In this document: positions 8,358-16,088 of the stretch, in pieces
Numbering within the stretch: position 1 is the stretch's first letter
How the letters are laid out: every line of letters begins with the position of its first letter
Assembly (NCBI GenBank): GCA_046349315.1
Contig: JAXMCQ010000008.1
Coordinates: 62,001 to 126,000 of the forward strand
Reading direction: 5' to 3'
DNA length: 64,000 nucleotides
Source of the DNA: JAEUMG01 sp046349315
GTDB lineage: Bacteria > Pseudomonadota > Alphaproteobacteria > Rhizobiales > Aestuariivirgaceae
Made by a program: the position numbers and the translations under genes
The notes under the pieces: model-generated
The model's input: only the letters and a program-made list of their open reading frames with translations
The model's database searches: none
Told to the model about the DNA's origin: nothing

Positions 8358-8707
8358 TTCGCTGCTTTGTGAGATCTCGTAGCCTGGGATCGCCCGATAA
8401 ACGTCTGCCAGAAAACGGTGTGCACCGGGGTTGGTTGGCGCTATCTCCGTGGCACCAGTACCCTGGAAACAGCCAATTGATCAAAACTTAGAACATCATA
8501 GATCTGACCTAGCGCAGCGCCCCGAGTTGCAGAATCTGTTCAAGCCCCAGACAGATCGAATGACACGGCGGGCGTTTCCGTATTCGTCAGCCTGCTGCAA
8601 CTCATTCAACGCCGGGATAGGGTTGGTTCTCCGAATAGAGTTGAATCGCTGAAAACAGGTAGGATGTGGGGTCCTCAGGGTTCAACGATTTGGCAATATC
8701 GAATTGA

Positions 8708-10078
8708 TCAATCGCCTTCTAGATAGACCTTTCCTGGTAGTACCCGCGTCCCAGCCAGTTTCTGAGGGCCGCTTGTTTGGATCATGCGCAACGGCTCGCT
8801 CAATTTCCCATGTTCCTGCGGATGTATGGCCCGCTTGATGAATGCCAGACCAAGCCCCAATCTTGGCAGCGGCGATTGAGGGTCGAGAGCAATGCCCGCC
8901 CGAAACGCATCCTCGGCACGATCATATTGCCAGGCCGCCAGACGAGCGATGCCGATGACGAACAATGCCAATGAGGTTCGCCTGATCGCAAGCGAGGCCT
9001 CTGCCGTTTCCAGTGCCCTTGGCCGATCACCAATGATCATTAACAGTTCGGCCAGTCTGGCCAAGACATAGGCATCTTCAGGAGCGATAGCTGCAGCCTC
9101 CCGCGCGAAATCAAGCGCCTCACCCAAGTTACCTTCGGCCTGATCAACATAGGAAGCGGCGATATAGCCGGGAGCAAAGGATGGTCCAGCTCGAAGCGCA
9201 ATATTTGACATTCTCTTCGCTTCTTCTAGACGGTTCCGGCTCACCGCAATGATCGTTCGGAGTGCTGCGGTAGCGGCCACATTGGCCTTCCCTGCCCCAT
9301 CGAGGCGCTTTGCTGCGCGGTCATAATCGCCGGATGTAAGCAAGACAATTGCATCTCGAACCGCGGCGCTGTGCGTGTCCTTCACAGTTAAGATGGGTGG
9401 GTAATAGATCGCCCAATCGACAGCAGAATCCGAGACTATCAACAAACCGCGGAACTGCGCGGGGACTGCATCGAGTGGCGCAACTTGAAAAGGAACCGAG
9501 CTGGACCGGAAAGCGGCTTCACCAGGCTTAACTTTCTCCGCGTGTGACGGTCCCCGTAGAGTGTCATAGGCTTTCACGATGCCTTCTCGTACCGACGTGA
9601 TTGCCAGTGCTTGATTGGGCTGAACGGCCACCAATGCTTCAGTCCCCTCAATACCGGCAACGATATAAGGTGTATCAACCCGAAACTTCTGACGAACCGA
9701 ACTCAAAAAATACAACATGCCAGACGTAAGGCTTACGTCCGCCTGGCCAGTGCCACCGGAAAGAATTTGCGTCCTGCTATTGCCGTCCAATCGCACCACG
9801 GTTCGTTTCTGATCGAACCTGATTGTGACGCGACCCGTTACGCCCGTGCGAACCTCATCACCGGGACACAACAGGAGGTTTCTTGCTGCGCCAATTTGCT
9901 GTCCGTCAGTGGTTACTACAACCACTCCAGTGCTGCTAGAATCGATGAAAACGGCAGACGCGTTAGGATTTCCCCCAGCGCAGTACGAACGGTCTTGAGC
10001 CGCCGTTGGGAATGCGATCCAGATTAACCAGGCAGACGCAATGAGCGCCCTCCCAATGCCAAACAGCCCCCGTGTCAT
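8708..10078 (-). CDS. FecR-domain and TPR protein, truncated
   Basis: The 456 residues begin with a signal peptide (about 1-27). A FecR-like domain follows (about 50-170), including SGMLYFLSSVRQKFRVDTP and VAGIEGTEALV. From about residue 240 TPR-type helices run to the end, with repeats such as ARLAELLMIIGDRPRALETA. FecR domains usually sense a periplasmic or envelope cue. The C-terminus ends abruptly at KVYLEGD where relatives continue with more TPRs and a barrel, and those sequences are found downstream in other frames. It may still be translated as a truncated periplasmic protein. Confidence 0.7.
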   Translation of the reverse strand: MTRGLFGIGRALIASAWLIWIAFPTAAQDRSYCAGGNPNASAVFIDSSSTGVVVVTTDGQQIGAARNLLLCPGDEVRTGVTGRVTIRFDQKRTVVRLDGNSRTQILSGGTGQADVSLTSGMLYFLSSVRQKFRVDTPYIVAGIEGTEALVAVQPNQALAITSVREGIVKAYDTLRGPSHAEKVKPGEAAFRSSSVPFQVAPLDAVPAQFRGLLIVSDSAVDWAIYYPPILTVKDTHSAAVRDAIVLLTSGDYDRAAKRLDGAGKANVAATAALRTIIAVSRNRLEEAKRMSNIALRAGPSFAPGYIAASYVDQAEGNLGEALDFAREAAAIAPEDAYVLARLAELLMIIGDRPRALETAEASLAIRRTSLALFVIGIARLAAWQYDRAEDAFRAGIALDPQSPLPRLGLGLAFIKRAIHPQEHGKLSEPLRMIQTSGPQKLAGTRVLPGKVYLEGD

Positions 10079-10135
10079 GGCCCACCACCAATTGTGCGTT
10101 ACTCTACCAGACGCAATCGATTACGCCAAGTCATC

Positions 10136-12013
10136 TCATGGGGACAGCAAGTTTCCTTCTACTTTCAGTCGATAAACCCGTTCAGTGTGTTCTCTTCCTG
10201 CAATGATTTGCTGACCGCAATTCGCGAAAGAAAGATCAGGATCTGACACCTGACGATTTGTTGCCTCACCAACCAGCACGACGTCCTTCTCAGAGGGAAA
10301 AAGCTTCTTGCCAAGCTGCTCGAGACGAGAAGCCATATTCACAACATCACCCACGACTGAGAAATTGAACCGGTCATGAGAGCCGATCTCGGCTTCCGCT
10401 ACTGCTCCACTATTGACACCGATGCGAAGGGCCAAGAGCGGGAAGTCCTTTGCTGCGTAATTCTTGTTTTGTGAGCGCACCGCCGCAATAACCCCCAGAG
10501 CCGATTGGCAAGCTCTGGTCGCATGATCGGGACCAGCATCGGCATGCGTGAATACAACCATCGCGCCATCTCCTGAAAACGCACTGACAAATCCACCGCG
10601 CTTTCCAACCTCAGAAACAATAATCTCGTGATAGGTATTGAGCATGGCACTGAAGTCGATGGGACTTAGCCTTTCACCGATGGACGTAGAACCAATCAGA
10701 TCGAAGAAAGCCACCGTTGCTTCGATGGAAGTCGCAACATCACGTTCATCGGATGAGCGGGTGAGTAGTCGTCTTGCCACAGGAAGAGGCGCCAAACGCA
10801 TTATGAGCGTCCTGGCAAGTTGGTAGCGGATAAGAACTGCAGTCAGAATTGCCAGAGGCAATGTGAAGAAAACTAGTGTGGCGATCGGGAGGAAGTATCT
10901 TCCTTGAGAAAAGGCTACAACTGCGATCGCAATGTAGCTTGCCCCAATGAGGGGTATTATGATCAAAGCGGGCCGTGGCGCCAACCTTGCAAGCATCCCA
11001 AGACCGACGGCAGCGAGTACGATCAAGATGAGCTCAGCGTAGGGCGACAGTCGCATCAGCCGGTGACCGTGAAGGAGATTGAGATAGGCCGTAGCAGCAA
11101 GCTCCACACCGCTGATGCCGGCATCGCTTTCGCTTTGAAAGAAAGACGGAAATGTGTCGGGATAGTTTGTGGCGGATGGATCGGATGCACCGACAATTAT
11201 TGCAGTACTCTGCCCGGATTCGCTGGCGTGCACGCCTCCCACGAGAAAATCGGGAAGGGAAATAGTCTGGATTGTCCCCGGAGGACCATAGAGCCAGAGA
11301 TAGCGAGGTCGTTTGCTATCGCCCTTGGCGACTGAGGGTGCTTTGGGGCGACTTAATTTGATCAGCTCTTCCGGCAGCGAGCTTGTCGTGGGGAAGCCGG
11401 GAACTTTCGGCCAGTAGGCATAGGTCGGACCACCACCCCGGGGAACAACGAAGGCAGCGATTGCTGCCGCACTGTCCCGAAAAAGTTCAGCCGGAGGCTT
11501 CTCCCGTTCGACAAGGATCTCGGAAATGCCATCTCTGACAACCGCACGCTCAAAGCCGATGAGAAGAATTGCCTTTCCATGCTCCTTCAGCGCGGAAGCG
11601 AACCTTTCGTCATCGTCTCTTTCGCCGTTCACTGCAAAAAGGATATCGAAGGCGACAGGGCCAAAGCCGAGCAGCCTGAGCTTGGATAAGAGGCACGCAT
11701 GCACTGACCGGGGTAGCGATCCAGGGCCCCTGATCTGATGTAGTTCGTCAGCCGACTCCGGTGAGATACAGCCTGCCAGGATTTCGCTGCCCGAACTCGC
11801 ATCCAAGTCGCGAAGCCAATTCAAAGTTTGCGTGTCGACGGCTGCGATGGCAACCCCGGATGGCGCTTTAACTGGCCCTCGTACACCGTAGAGCAGTCCC
11901 AGGGCGTAGTGATTCTCGAGACGGTCAGCGACGGGAGTGAGGGAAAAAAGACTGGCGAGGGCAGCCAATACAAGGCCGGTCACTAAAGCCCAAATCCATC
12001 GCCGGTGTTTCAA
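10136..12013 (-). CDS. CHASE2-domain class III adenylate/guanylate cyclase
   Basis: A 625-residue membrane signalling enzyme. An N-terminal membrane anchor (about 8-27) is followed by an extracytoplasmic CHASE2 sensor, then three transmembrane helices (about 320-390) and a class III cyclase domain (about 430-610). Both metal-binding aspartates are visible, in FFDLIGSTSI and SGDGAMVVF, and the VVGDVVNMASRLE segment is conserved. It should make cAMP (or cGMP) in response to an envelope cue. The start is a TTG at 12013 following a GGGG stretch. It sits upstream of the FecR-TPR-barrel remnant, a common pairing in rhizobia, and the two probably formed one envelope-sensing unit before decay. Confidence 0.85.
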   Translation of the reverse strand: MKHRRWIWALVTGLVLAALASLFSLTPVADRLENHYALGLLYGVRGPVKAPSGVAIAAVDTQTLNWLRDLDASSGSEILAGCISPESADELHQIRGPGSLPRSVHACLLSKLRLLGFGPVAFDILFAVNGERDDDERFASALKEHGKAILLIGFERAVVRDGISEILVEREKPPAELFRDSAAAIAAFVVPRGGGPTYAYWPKVPGFPTTSSLPEELIKLSRPKAPSVAKGDSKRPRYLWLYGPPGTIQTISLPDFLVGGVHASESGQSTAIIVGASDPSATNYPDTFPSFFQSESDAGISGVELAATAYLNLLHGHRLMRLSPYAELILIVLAAVGLGMLARLAPRPALIIIPLIGASYIAIAVVAFSQGRYFLPIATLVFFTLPLAILTAVLIRYQLARTLIMRLAPLPVARRLLTRSSDERDVATSIEATVAFFDLIGSTSIGERLSPIDFSAMLNTYHEIIVSEVGKRGGFVSAFSGDGAMVVFTHADAGPDHATRACQSALGVIAAVRSQNKNYAAKDFPLLALRIGVNSGAVAEAEIGSHDRFNFSVVGDVVNMASRLEQLGKKLFPSEKDVVLVGEATNRQVSDPDLSFANCGQQIIAGREHTERVYRLKVEGNLLSP

Positions 12014-12350
12014 TCACTTACCCCAGAAGAGGCGGAACGGGTATTCCATATAGCACGACTGCGATGGCGCAATTTGCAGCAACGCACCGCGATACAATTC
12101 TAACTGGGAATTTCTGTTAGTAAAATTCGAGGTGCCATTCACTGATCCGAAGGCCACCCCCGGTCCCCCACCCAGGGGGGTACCTACCTCCGGCCTGCGG
12201 TTAAGCATTGAATTGTTGGGCTGTTTCAGTTTGGCGCTTGGCACAAATCTGGCACAGTTGGGGCGAGAAATTAGAGTTCTTGATTAGCTCAGTTCAGAAG
12301 CCTATCTTTGTAACCTGTTGAGAAGATTGGCTTCGCCGTAAGCCGCGTAA
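12014..12350. other. Gene-free stretch upstream of cyclase gene
   Basis: It holds the diverged repeat (12104-12160), a C/G-rich palindrome (CCCCCACCCAGGGGGG around 12166-12180) and, at 12282-12293, GATTAGCTCAGT, a sequence typical of the 5' D-arm of a tRNA. I see no credible protein gene. Confidence 0.5.
12104..12160 (+). repeat. Diverged dispersed repeat, copy 2
   Basis: Matches 5902-5957 in the same orientation (GGGAATTTCT.TTAG, CGAGGT, TTCACT, CGAAGGCCA blocks). This copy is probably closer to the ancestral form. It may be the remnant end of an insertion element. Confidence 0.55.
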
Positions 12351-12351
12351 G

Positions 12352-12418
12352 CGGCGATTGGTAGAGCACTGTGTTCACATCGCAGGGGTCACTGGTTCGA
12401 GTCCAGTATCGCCCACCA
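12352..12418 (+). tRNA. Broken tRNA-Val(CAC) gene
   Basis: The anticodon arm (CTGTG-TTCACAT-CGCAG, anticodon CAC), variable region, T arm (ACTGG-TTCGAGT-CCAGT), acceptor 3' strand ATCGCCC and encoded CCA are all present. The 5' side reads CGGCGAT then TGGTAGAGCA, so the 5' half of the D arm (TAGCTCAGT) is missing and the first acceptor pair is mismatched. A GATTAGCTCAGT lies about 65 bases upstream at 12282. It is unlikely to give a functional tRNA. tRNA 3' halves are frequent integration sites, so this may mark an old island edge. Confidence 0.6.
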
Positions 12419-13047
12419 TAAGCTCCTAATTGCGCTGGCTAAAGGGCACCCGTCTTGTAACTGGCGTTGAGACGCTAGTCGTGTCAGCACCATGTCAGCT
12501 CGCGAAGGCGAGAGAAAGCAAGCGCGAGAGCCCACGTTTCTCGAATAGGCACCGTGGCAGACCCGACAGCTTCTGAGGCCGTTCTTCGTAAAGCCTTCTA
12601 AACTCATCCATCGTGGTTGTGGCACTCGAGTCTTGAAAACCTCGGTGATTGATTTCCTGAAGGGCGAATTTCGAGGGGAGTACTGGGCGATGATTTCATG
12701 CAGGGCATCACCTGATGGCAGGTCGATAGCTTCACCGACCCTGGCACAGCCGCTTACTACAGGATGATCGGCGCGCGGTGCCGAAGTAAAGAATTCTGGC
12801 TCTATGGCAATGCACAATTCGTGAGAACCGGCAGCCGGCTTAAGGTTCGTCCTTTTGGGCCGACTCTTCGCGAAGCTCGCAACAAAGGTGCCAACCGCCT
12901 AGGCTGAAATCGGTGGCTAGCTTATCCGGCGTTAATCAGTCAACGTCGCCAACTTCACTGCCAAGGCATCCAGCATGCTGGCGGAAATCGTTCACTTGAG
13001 CAATGCTGTAGACGAGCAGTACTGGCAGCGGCTATTTTTTCGCAGCT
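12419..13047. other. 630-bp region without a convincing gene
   Basis: Nothing clear. A 38-residue minus-strand ORF (12611-12495, beginning MDEFRRLYEERPQKLSGL) and a 46-residue plus-strand ORF (12764-12904) exist, but neither has a ribosome site or a recognisable family. Both may be gene remnants next to the tRNA scar. A 29-codon ORF at 12975-13064 overlaps the kinase start and is also unconvincing as a peptide precursor. Confidence 0.4.
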
Positions 13048-14169
13048 ATGGGGCCGCGAGATAACTGCGAGCTAATTGGGCAAAAGTTCGAAGAAATGAC
13101 ATATCCCGGTGCCGTCATTCGGCAAGATACGCTGGTGCTCTATGCGCAACAGCGCATAGCTGCTGCTCGGCATTTTCCGCGAGGTGGTCTATCGCATTGG
13201 AAATTTCCAATGCCGTTTCTGGATGTGGATTGTTGGTCTTCGGAGCCGGCACTGCCTGATCTCTGTCAGAAACGTCTAGCACTCCGGACGGGCGATGTGC
13301 TTCAGCGCAACAGGATGGAGATATTCCTTCTCGATGCCACATGCCGAGATTGGGAGGCGCCTACCGTATGGGACGTGTCTCGGGGCCTAACGTCTCGAGA
13401 ATTAGAAGGAACGTTGGAACAAGCTGGCCTGCGAGGCTTTTATCATCACGAGGCACCCTCTTGGCAACTCTATGATCCGCTGCTGAGGGCAGGCGTTCAC
13501 TCTCTTCCCTATCCAATGGCGGTCCCTCCTTGGGAAACGGGCTCTCCGCTGCGTCTCTTTCTTCATTGGGCCTATGCTCATGTGGGAATGAGGCTCACTC
13601 ATGCGGCGACGCTTGGTATAGCGGGTGCGGGTGCGTTAATTGTGGGAGCAAGCGGTTCGGGCAAATCAGGCACCACCATGGCCGGCTTGCTTAATGGGCT
13701 GCAGAGTGCCGGGGACGATTACGTTTTGCTCGAGCAGGGGGAAGACCTCACCGCTCATGCTGTGTTCCGCGTCTTCAAGCAGGATTCAGAGGGGCTGCGT
13801 CGAGTGGGTATTGATCCGACTGCTATAGGCTCGACGGCGGTTAATTGGCACGGCAAGCACGAGTTCGACGCCGAAACCCTACAACCTGGCGGATTTGTCA
13901 AGCGTCTTTCCATTCGTTGCATTCTCGTGCCTGAAGTGGCTCGCCTTAACAGGACGTACATCGAACCGCTGTCAGCTGCCAACGCTGCCCTAGCGCTTGC
14001 CCCTTCCGCGGTGCTTCAGCTGCAAGGCGACACGCGCGAGGGTTTCCGGTTCTTCGCACAACTGAGCCGCCGCCTACGCGCTTTCAAAGTACGCTTGTCC
14101 GAAGATCCGCGCGAAATAGCCGACGCCATCGGAAATCATCTATTTCGGGAGACCTCCAGTGCTGACTAG
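13048..14169 (+). CDS. HPr-kinase-like P-loop protein
   Basis: A 373-residue protein with a Walker A motif GASGSGKS (200-207) embedded in the ALIVGASGSGKSG strand-loop-helix seen in HprK-related kinases, followed by AGDDYVLLE, whose acidic pair could bind metal. Such proteins occur with PqqD-like and NTP_transf_5 proteins in peptide-modifying clusters, where some phosphorylate a precursor peptide. The nominal ATG at 13048 lacks a good ribosome site. An in-frame ATG at 13096 (MTYPGAVIRQD) is an alternative. The 3' end overlaps the next gene by 11 bases, so the cluster is one transcription unit. The substrate is unknown. Confidence 0.7.
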   Translation: MGPRDNCELIGQKFEEMTYPGAVIRQDTLVLYAQQRIAAARHFPRGGLSHWKFPMPFLDVDCWSSEPALPDLCQKRLALRTGDVLQRNRMEIFLLDATCRDWEAPTVWDVSRGLTSRELEGTLEQAGLRGFYHHEAPSWQLYDPLLRAGVHSLPYPMAVPPWETGSPLRLFLHWAYAHVGMRLTHAATLGIAGAGALIVGASGSGKSGTTMAGLLNGLQSAGDDYVLLEQGEDLTAHAVFRVFKQDSEGLRRVGIDPTAIGSTAVNWHGKHEFDAETLQPGGFVKRLSIRCILVPEVARLNRTYIEPLSAANAALALAPSAVLQLQGDTREGFRFFAQLSRRLRAFKVRLSEDPREIADAIGNHLFRETSSAD

Positions 14170-14923
14170 CGTGATCATGCCCGCTTACAATGCGGAGCGA
14201 TTCATCGTCGTAGCGATAGGCAGCCTGCTTCAGGAACGAGAAAAGATCGCTCTGGACATTATCGTTATAGACGACGGTTCCACCGATGGGACGCGCGCTA
14301 TCGTGGAACGTCTTGCATTGAGCAATGCGGAGATACGGCTCTTGCAGAACCCGCGAAAGGGCATTGCTGCGGCCCGTAATACGGGACTCACGAATCTCCG
14401 CGAAAGCTGCGAGTTTGTGGCATTTATGGACGCGGACGACGCCTCTGTTGCCGGGCGGCTGGCGAGGCAGCGCACCCTACTATGCGAAGATCTGTCGATA
14501 GACATGCTCTACGGTCGCGTGGAGATGTTCACCGAATTCGATGACTCATTGCTCAGACCCAGGGAGGGGAGCCGGACCAAGATCATCCGAGGTCCTTATC
14601 TACAGTCGGCAATGTACCGGCCGCATGTCTTTGATAAGGTCGGTCGGTTCGATGAGAGTTACCGTCAAGGGTGTGATACCGACTATCTGTTGCGGTGTTT
14701 GGACAGCGGTTTCAAGCTTGTGCTTGATGATGAAGTAGCTGCCTATTACCGCCGCCACAATTCGAACGTGACGCTTAACACAGCTGAGGTACAACGTGAG
14801 TTCATGCGCGCCACACTCAAATGGGCAGCGCGTAATAAGCTAAAGCGGGGTGAAGATCTGCCCGAGCTGTACAAACAGATTTTTCTTCGCCGGGATAAGT
14901 TAGAGAAGGGGTTCGCTGAATGA
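14159..14923 (+). CDS. GT2-family glycosyltransferase
   Basis: A 254-residue GT-A fold enzyme. The N-terminal SVIMPAYNAERF, the IIVIDDGSTDGT nucleotide-sugar loop (about 36-47) and the FMDADDAS DXD-type motif (about 89-96) place it in family GT2, and FDESYRQGCDTDYLLR in the middle fits the acceptor region. It has no membrane helix. Start is a GTG at 14159, inside the end of the kinase gene, and the end overlaps the next gene by 4 bases (ATGA). It probably adds a sugar to the product of this cluster. The acceptor is not known. Confidence 0.8.
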   Translation: MLTSVIMPAYNAERFIVVAIGSLLQEREKIALDIIVIDDGSTDGTRAIVERLALSNAEIRLLQNPRKGIAAARNTGLTNLRESCEFVAFMDADDASVAGRLARQRTLLCEDLSIDMLYGRVEMFTEFDDSLLRPREGSRTKIIRGPYLQSAMYRPHVFDKVGRFDESYRQGCDTDYLLRCLDSGFKLVLDDEVAAYYRRHNSNVTLNTAEVQREFMRATLKWAARNKLKRGEDLPELYKQIFLRRDKLEKGFAE

Positions 14924-15627
14924 AGCTGTCTTACTCGGTCGTGATTCCCGCATACAACGCAGCGCTAACCCTATCCACTTCGCTCGAAAGCGTGATGCGC
15001 CAGTTCCTCCCCGCCCTTGAGGTGATCGTTGTCGACGATGGATCAACTGATGACACGGCAGAGGTCGCCCGTGGTTTTTCCAACGTCCGGGTCATTGCTC
15101 AGTGCAATGGTGGACCTGGGCCTGCCTGCAATACCGGCGTAGCCCATGCGCGTGGCGACGTTCTCGCGTTTCTCGATGCCGATGACCTGTGGACGCCGGG
15201 CGCCATGCAAGCCCAAATCTCTATGCTTTGCCGTGATGAGGAAGCGCATGCGGTGGTAGGCGACATGGAAGAGTTCGTCTGCGCTGGAGAAACAACTAGC
15301 TCTGCGGCACGCTTCGTACCGCGGGTGAGGCAGACGGGCTGGATTAGCGGCGCCACCGCAATCCGAGCTGCTTCATTCCAGCGGGTCGGACTTTTTGCGG
15401 CCGTCGACGGCGGTCACTGGCTCGATTGGATGGACCGTGCGCGGCGGGAAGGCCTCGTCTTTGCACTATCGGGTGCACTCGTGTTACAACGGCGCCTTCA
15501 CAGCAGATCTCTGACTATGAGTGCAAAGCGTGGCCGGAGCCTGCTGCTGGCCGCGCGGGAAGCCATAAAGAGGCGCGAGAATGAGCGCACCGCCGAAGGG
15601 AGACTAGAGAAGAATGACACAGTTTAG
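14920..15627 (+). CDS. GT2-family glycosyltransferase, second copy
   Basis: A 235-residue GT2 enzyme with YSVVIPAYNAALTLS, VIVVDDGSTDDTA and FLDADDLW (the metal-binding DXD). It resembles the preceding gene in layout but is diverged in sequence, so the pair probably acts on different sugars or steps. The start overlaps the previous stop as ATGA, and the 3' end overlaps the PqqD-like gene by 14 bases. The C-terminal tail is basic (AKRGRSLLLAAREAIKRR) and could contact membrane or a partner. Confidence 0.8.
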   Translation: MKLSYSVVIPAYNAALTLSTSLESVMRQFLPALEVIVVDDGSTDDTAEVARGFSNVRVIAQCNGGPGPACNTGVAHARGDVLAFLDADDLWTPGAMQAQISMLCRDEEAHAVVGDMEEFVCAGETTSSAARFVPRVRQTGWISGATAIRAASFQRVGLFAAVDGGHWLDWMDRARREGLVFALSGALVLQRRLHSRSLTMSAKRGRSLLLAAREAIKRRENERTAEGRLEKNDTV

Positions 15628-16063
15628 ATCCGACGTTGCCTATGTTTTGAACACCGACATCGAGGCGGAAACCTTCGACAGTGAGACTGTGCTAATCGAT
15701 GTCGACAGAGGCATCTACTTCAGCATGCACGGTTGTGCCGCTTCGGTATGGCACGCCTTCGACGTTCCGAGGACGCCTAATTCAGCCTGCGACGAACTCG
15801 CAGCGGATCTTCCCGAAGCAGAGCGCGAAATGGTGGCGAAGCTGATCCGTGAGCTGGCAGAGCAGAAGCTCATCATCGCGGCAGAAGGGATATCGGCCGA
15901 CTACGCAAAGCCTCTTAATCGATTCACGGCAGTGTCATTTGCGGCACCGGTGTTTGGTGTCTTCACCGATCTTGCCGACCTCATCGGTATTGATCCCGTC
16001 CATGAGGTGGACGAGAGTGCTGGTTGGCCGGTAAGGCCGGCTACTCCCACCGAAGTAACATAA
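15614..16063 (+). CDS. PqqD-like peptide-binding protein
   Basis: A 149-residue protein whose first 95 residues look like a PqqD winged-helix domain: ETVLIDVDRGIYFSMHG (beta strands), then ASVWHAFDVPRT and LIRELAEQKLI helices. PqqD-like domains bind the leader of a ribosomal peptide and present it to modifying enzymes. The C-terminal 50 residues (FGVFTDLADLIGIDPVHEVD) could be a helical tail carrying its own partner-binding sequence. No separate precursor peptide was found nearby, so the tail itself or an unlinked peptide may be the substrate. That is speculation. Confidence 0.7.
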   Translation: MTQFRSDVAYVLNTDIEAETFDSETVLIDVDRGIYFSMHGCAASVWHAFDVPRTPNSACDELAADLPEAEREMVAKLIRELAEQKLIIAAEGISADYAKPLNRFTAVSFAAPVFGVFTDLADLIGIDPVHEVDESAGWPVRPATPTEVT

Positions 16064-16088
16064 TTTGCTCGAATAGACGCCTTCAGCT

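Larger units (their letters stand above)
6810..10078 (-). pseudogene. Decayed FecR-TPR-beta-barrel gene
   Basis: Reading across three frames reconstructs one protein: FecR domain and TPRs (10078 to 8708), then DQFDIAKSLNPEDPTSY (stop at 8602-8604), then IYDVLSFDQLAVS, then HRFLADVYRAIPGYE and the barrel (to 6810). The pieces fall in the order expected of a single roughly 1,000-residue gene, with at least three frame disruptions between 8380 and 8708. The neighbouring CHASE2-cyclase gene upstream is intact and is a frequent neighbour of this family. Confidence 0.7.

Noticed and set aside
12389..12817. 142-codon minus-strand frame ending in WWAILDSNQ
   Set aside because: That ending is the well known artefact of reading through a tRNA gene in reverse; the rest has no family features.
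12975..13064. 29-codon ORF before the HprK-like gene as a precursor peptide
   Set aside because: No ribosome site, overlaps the kinase start and lacks a leader/core pattern.
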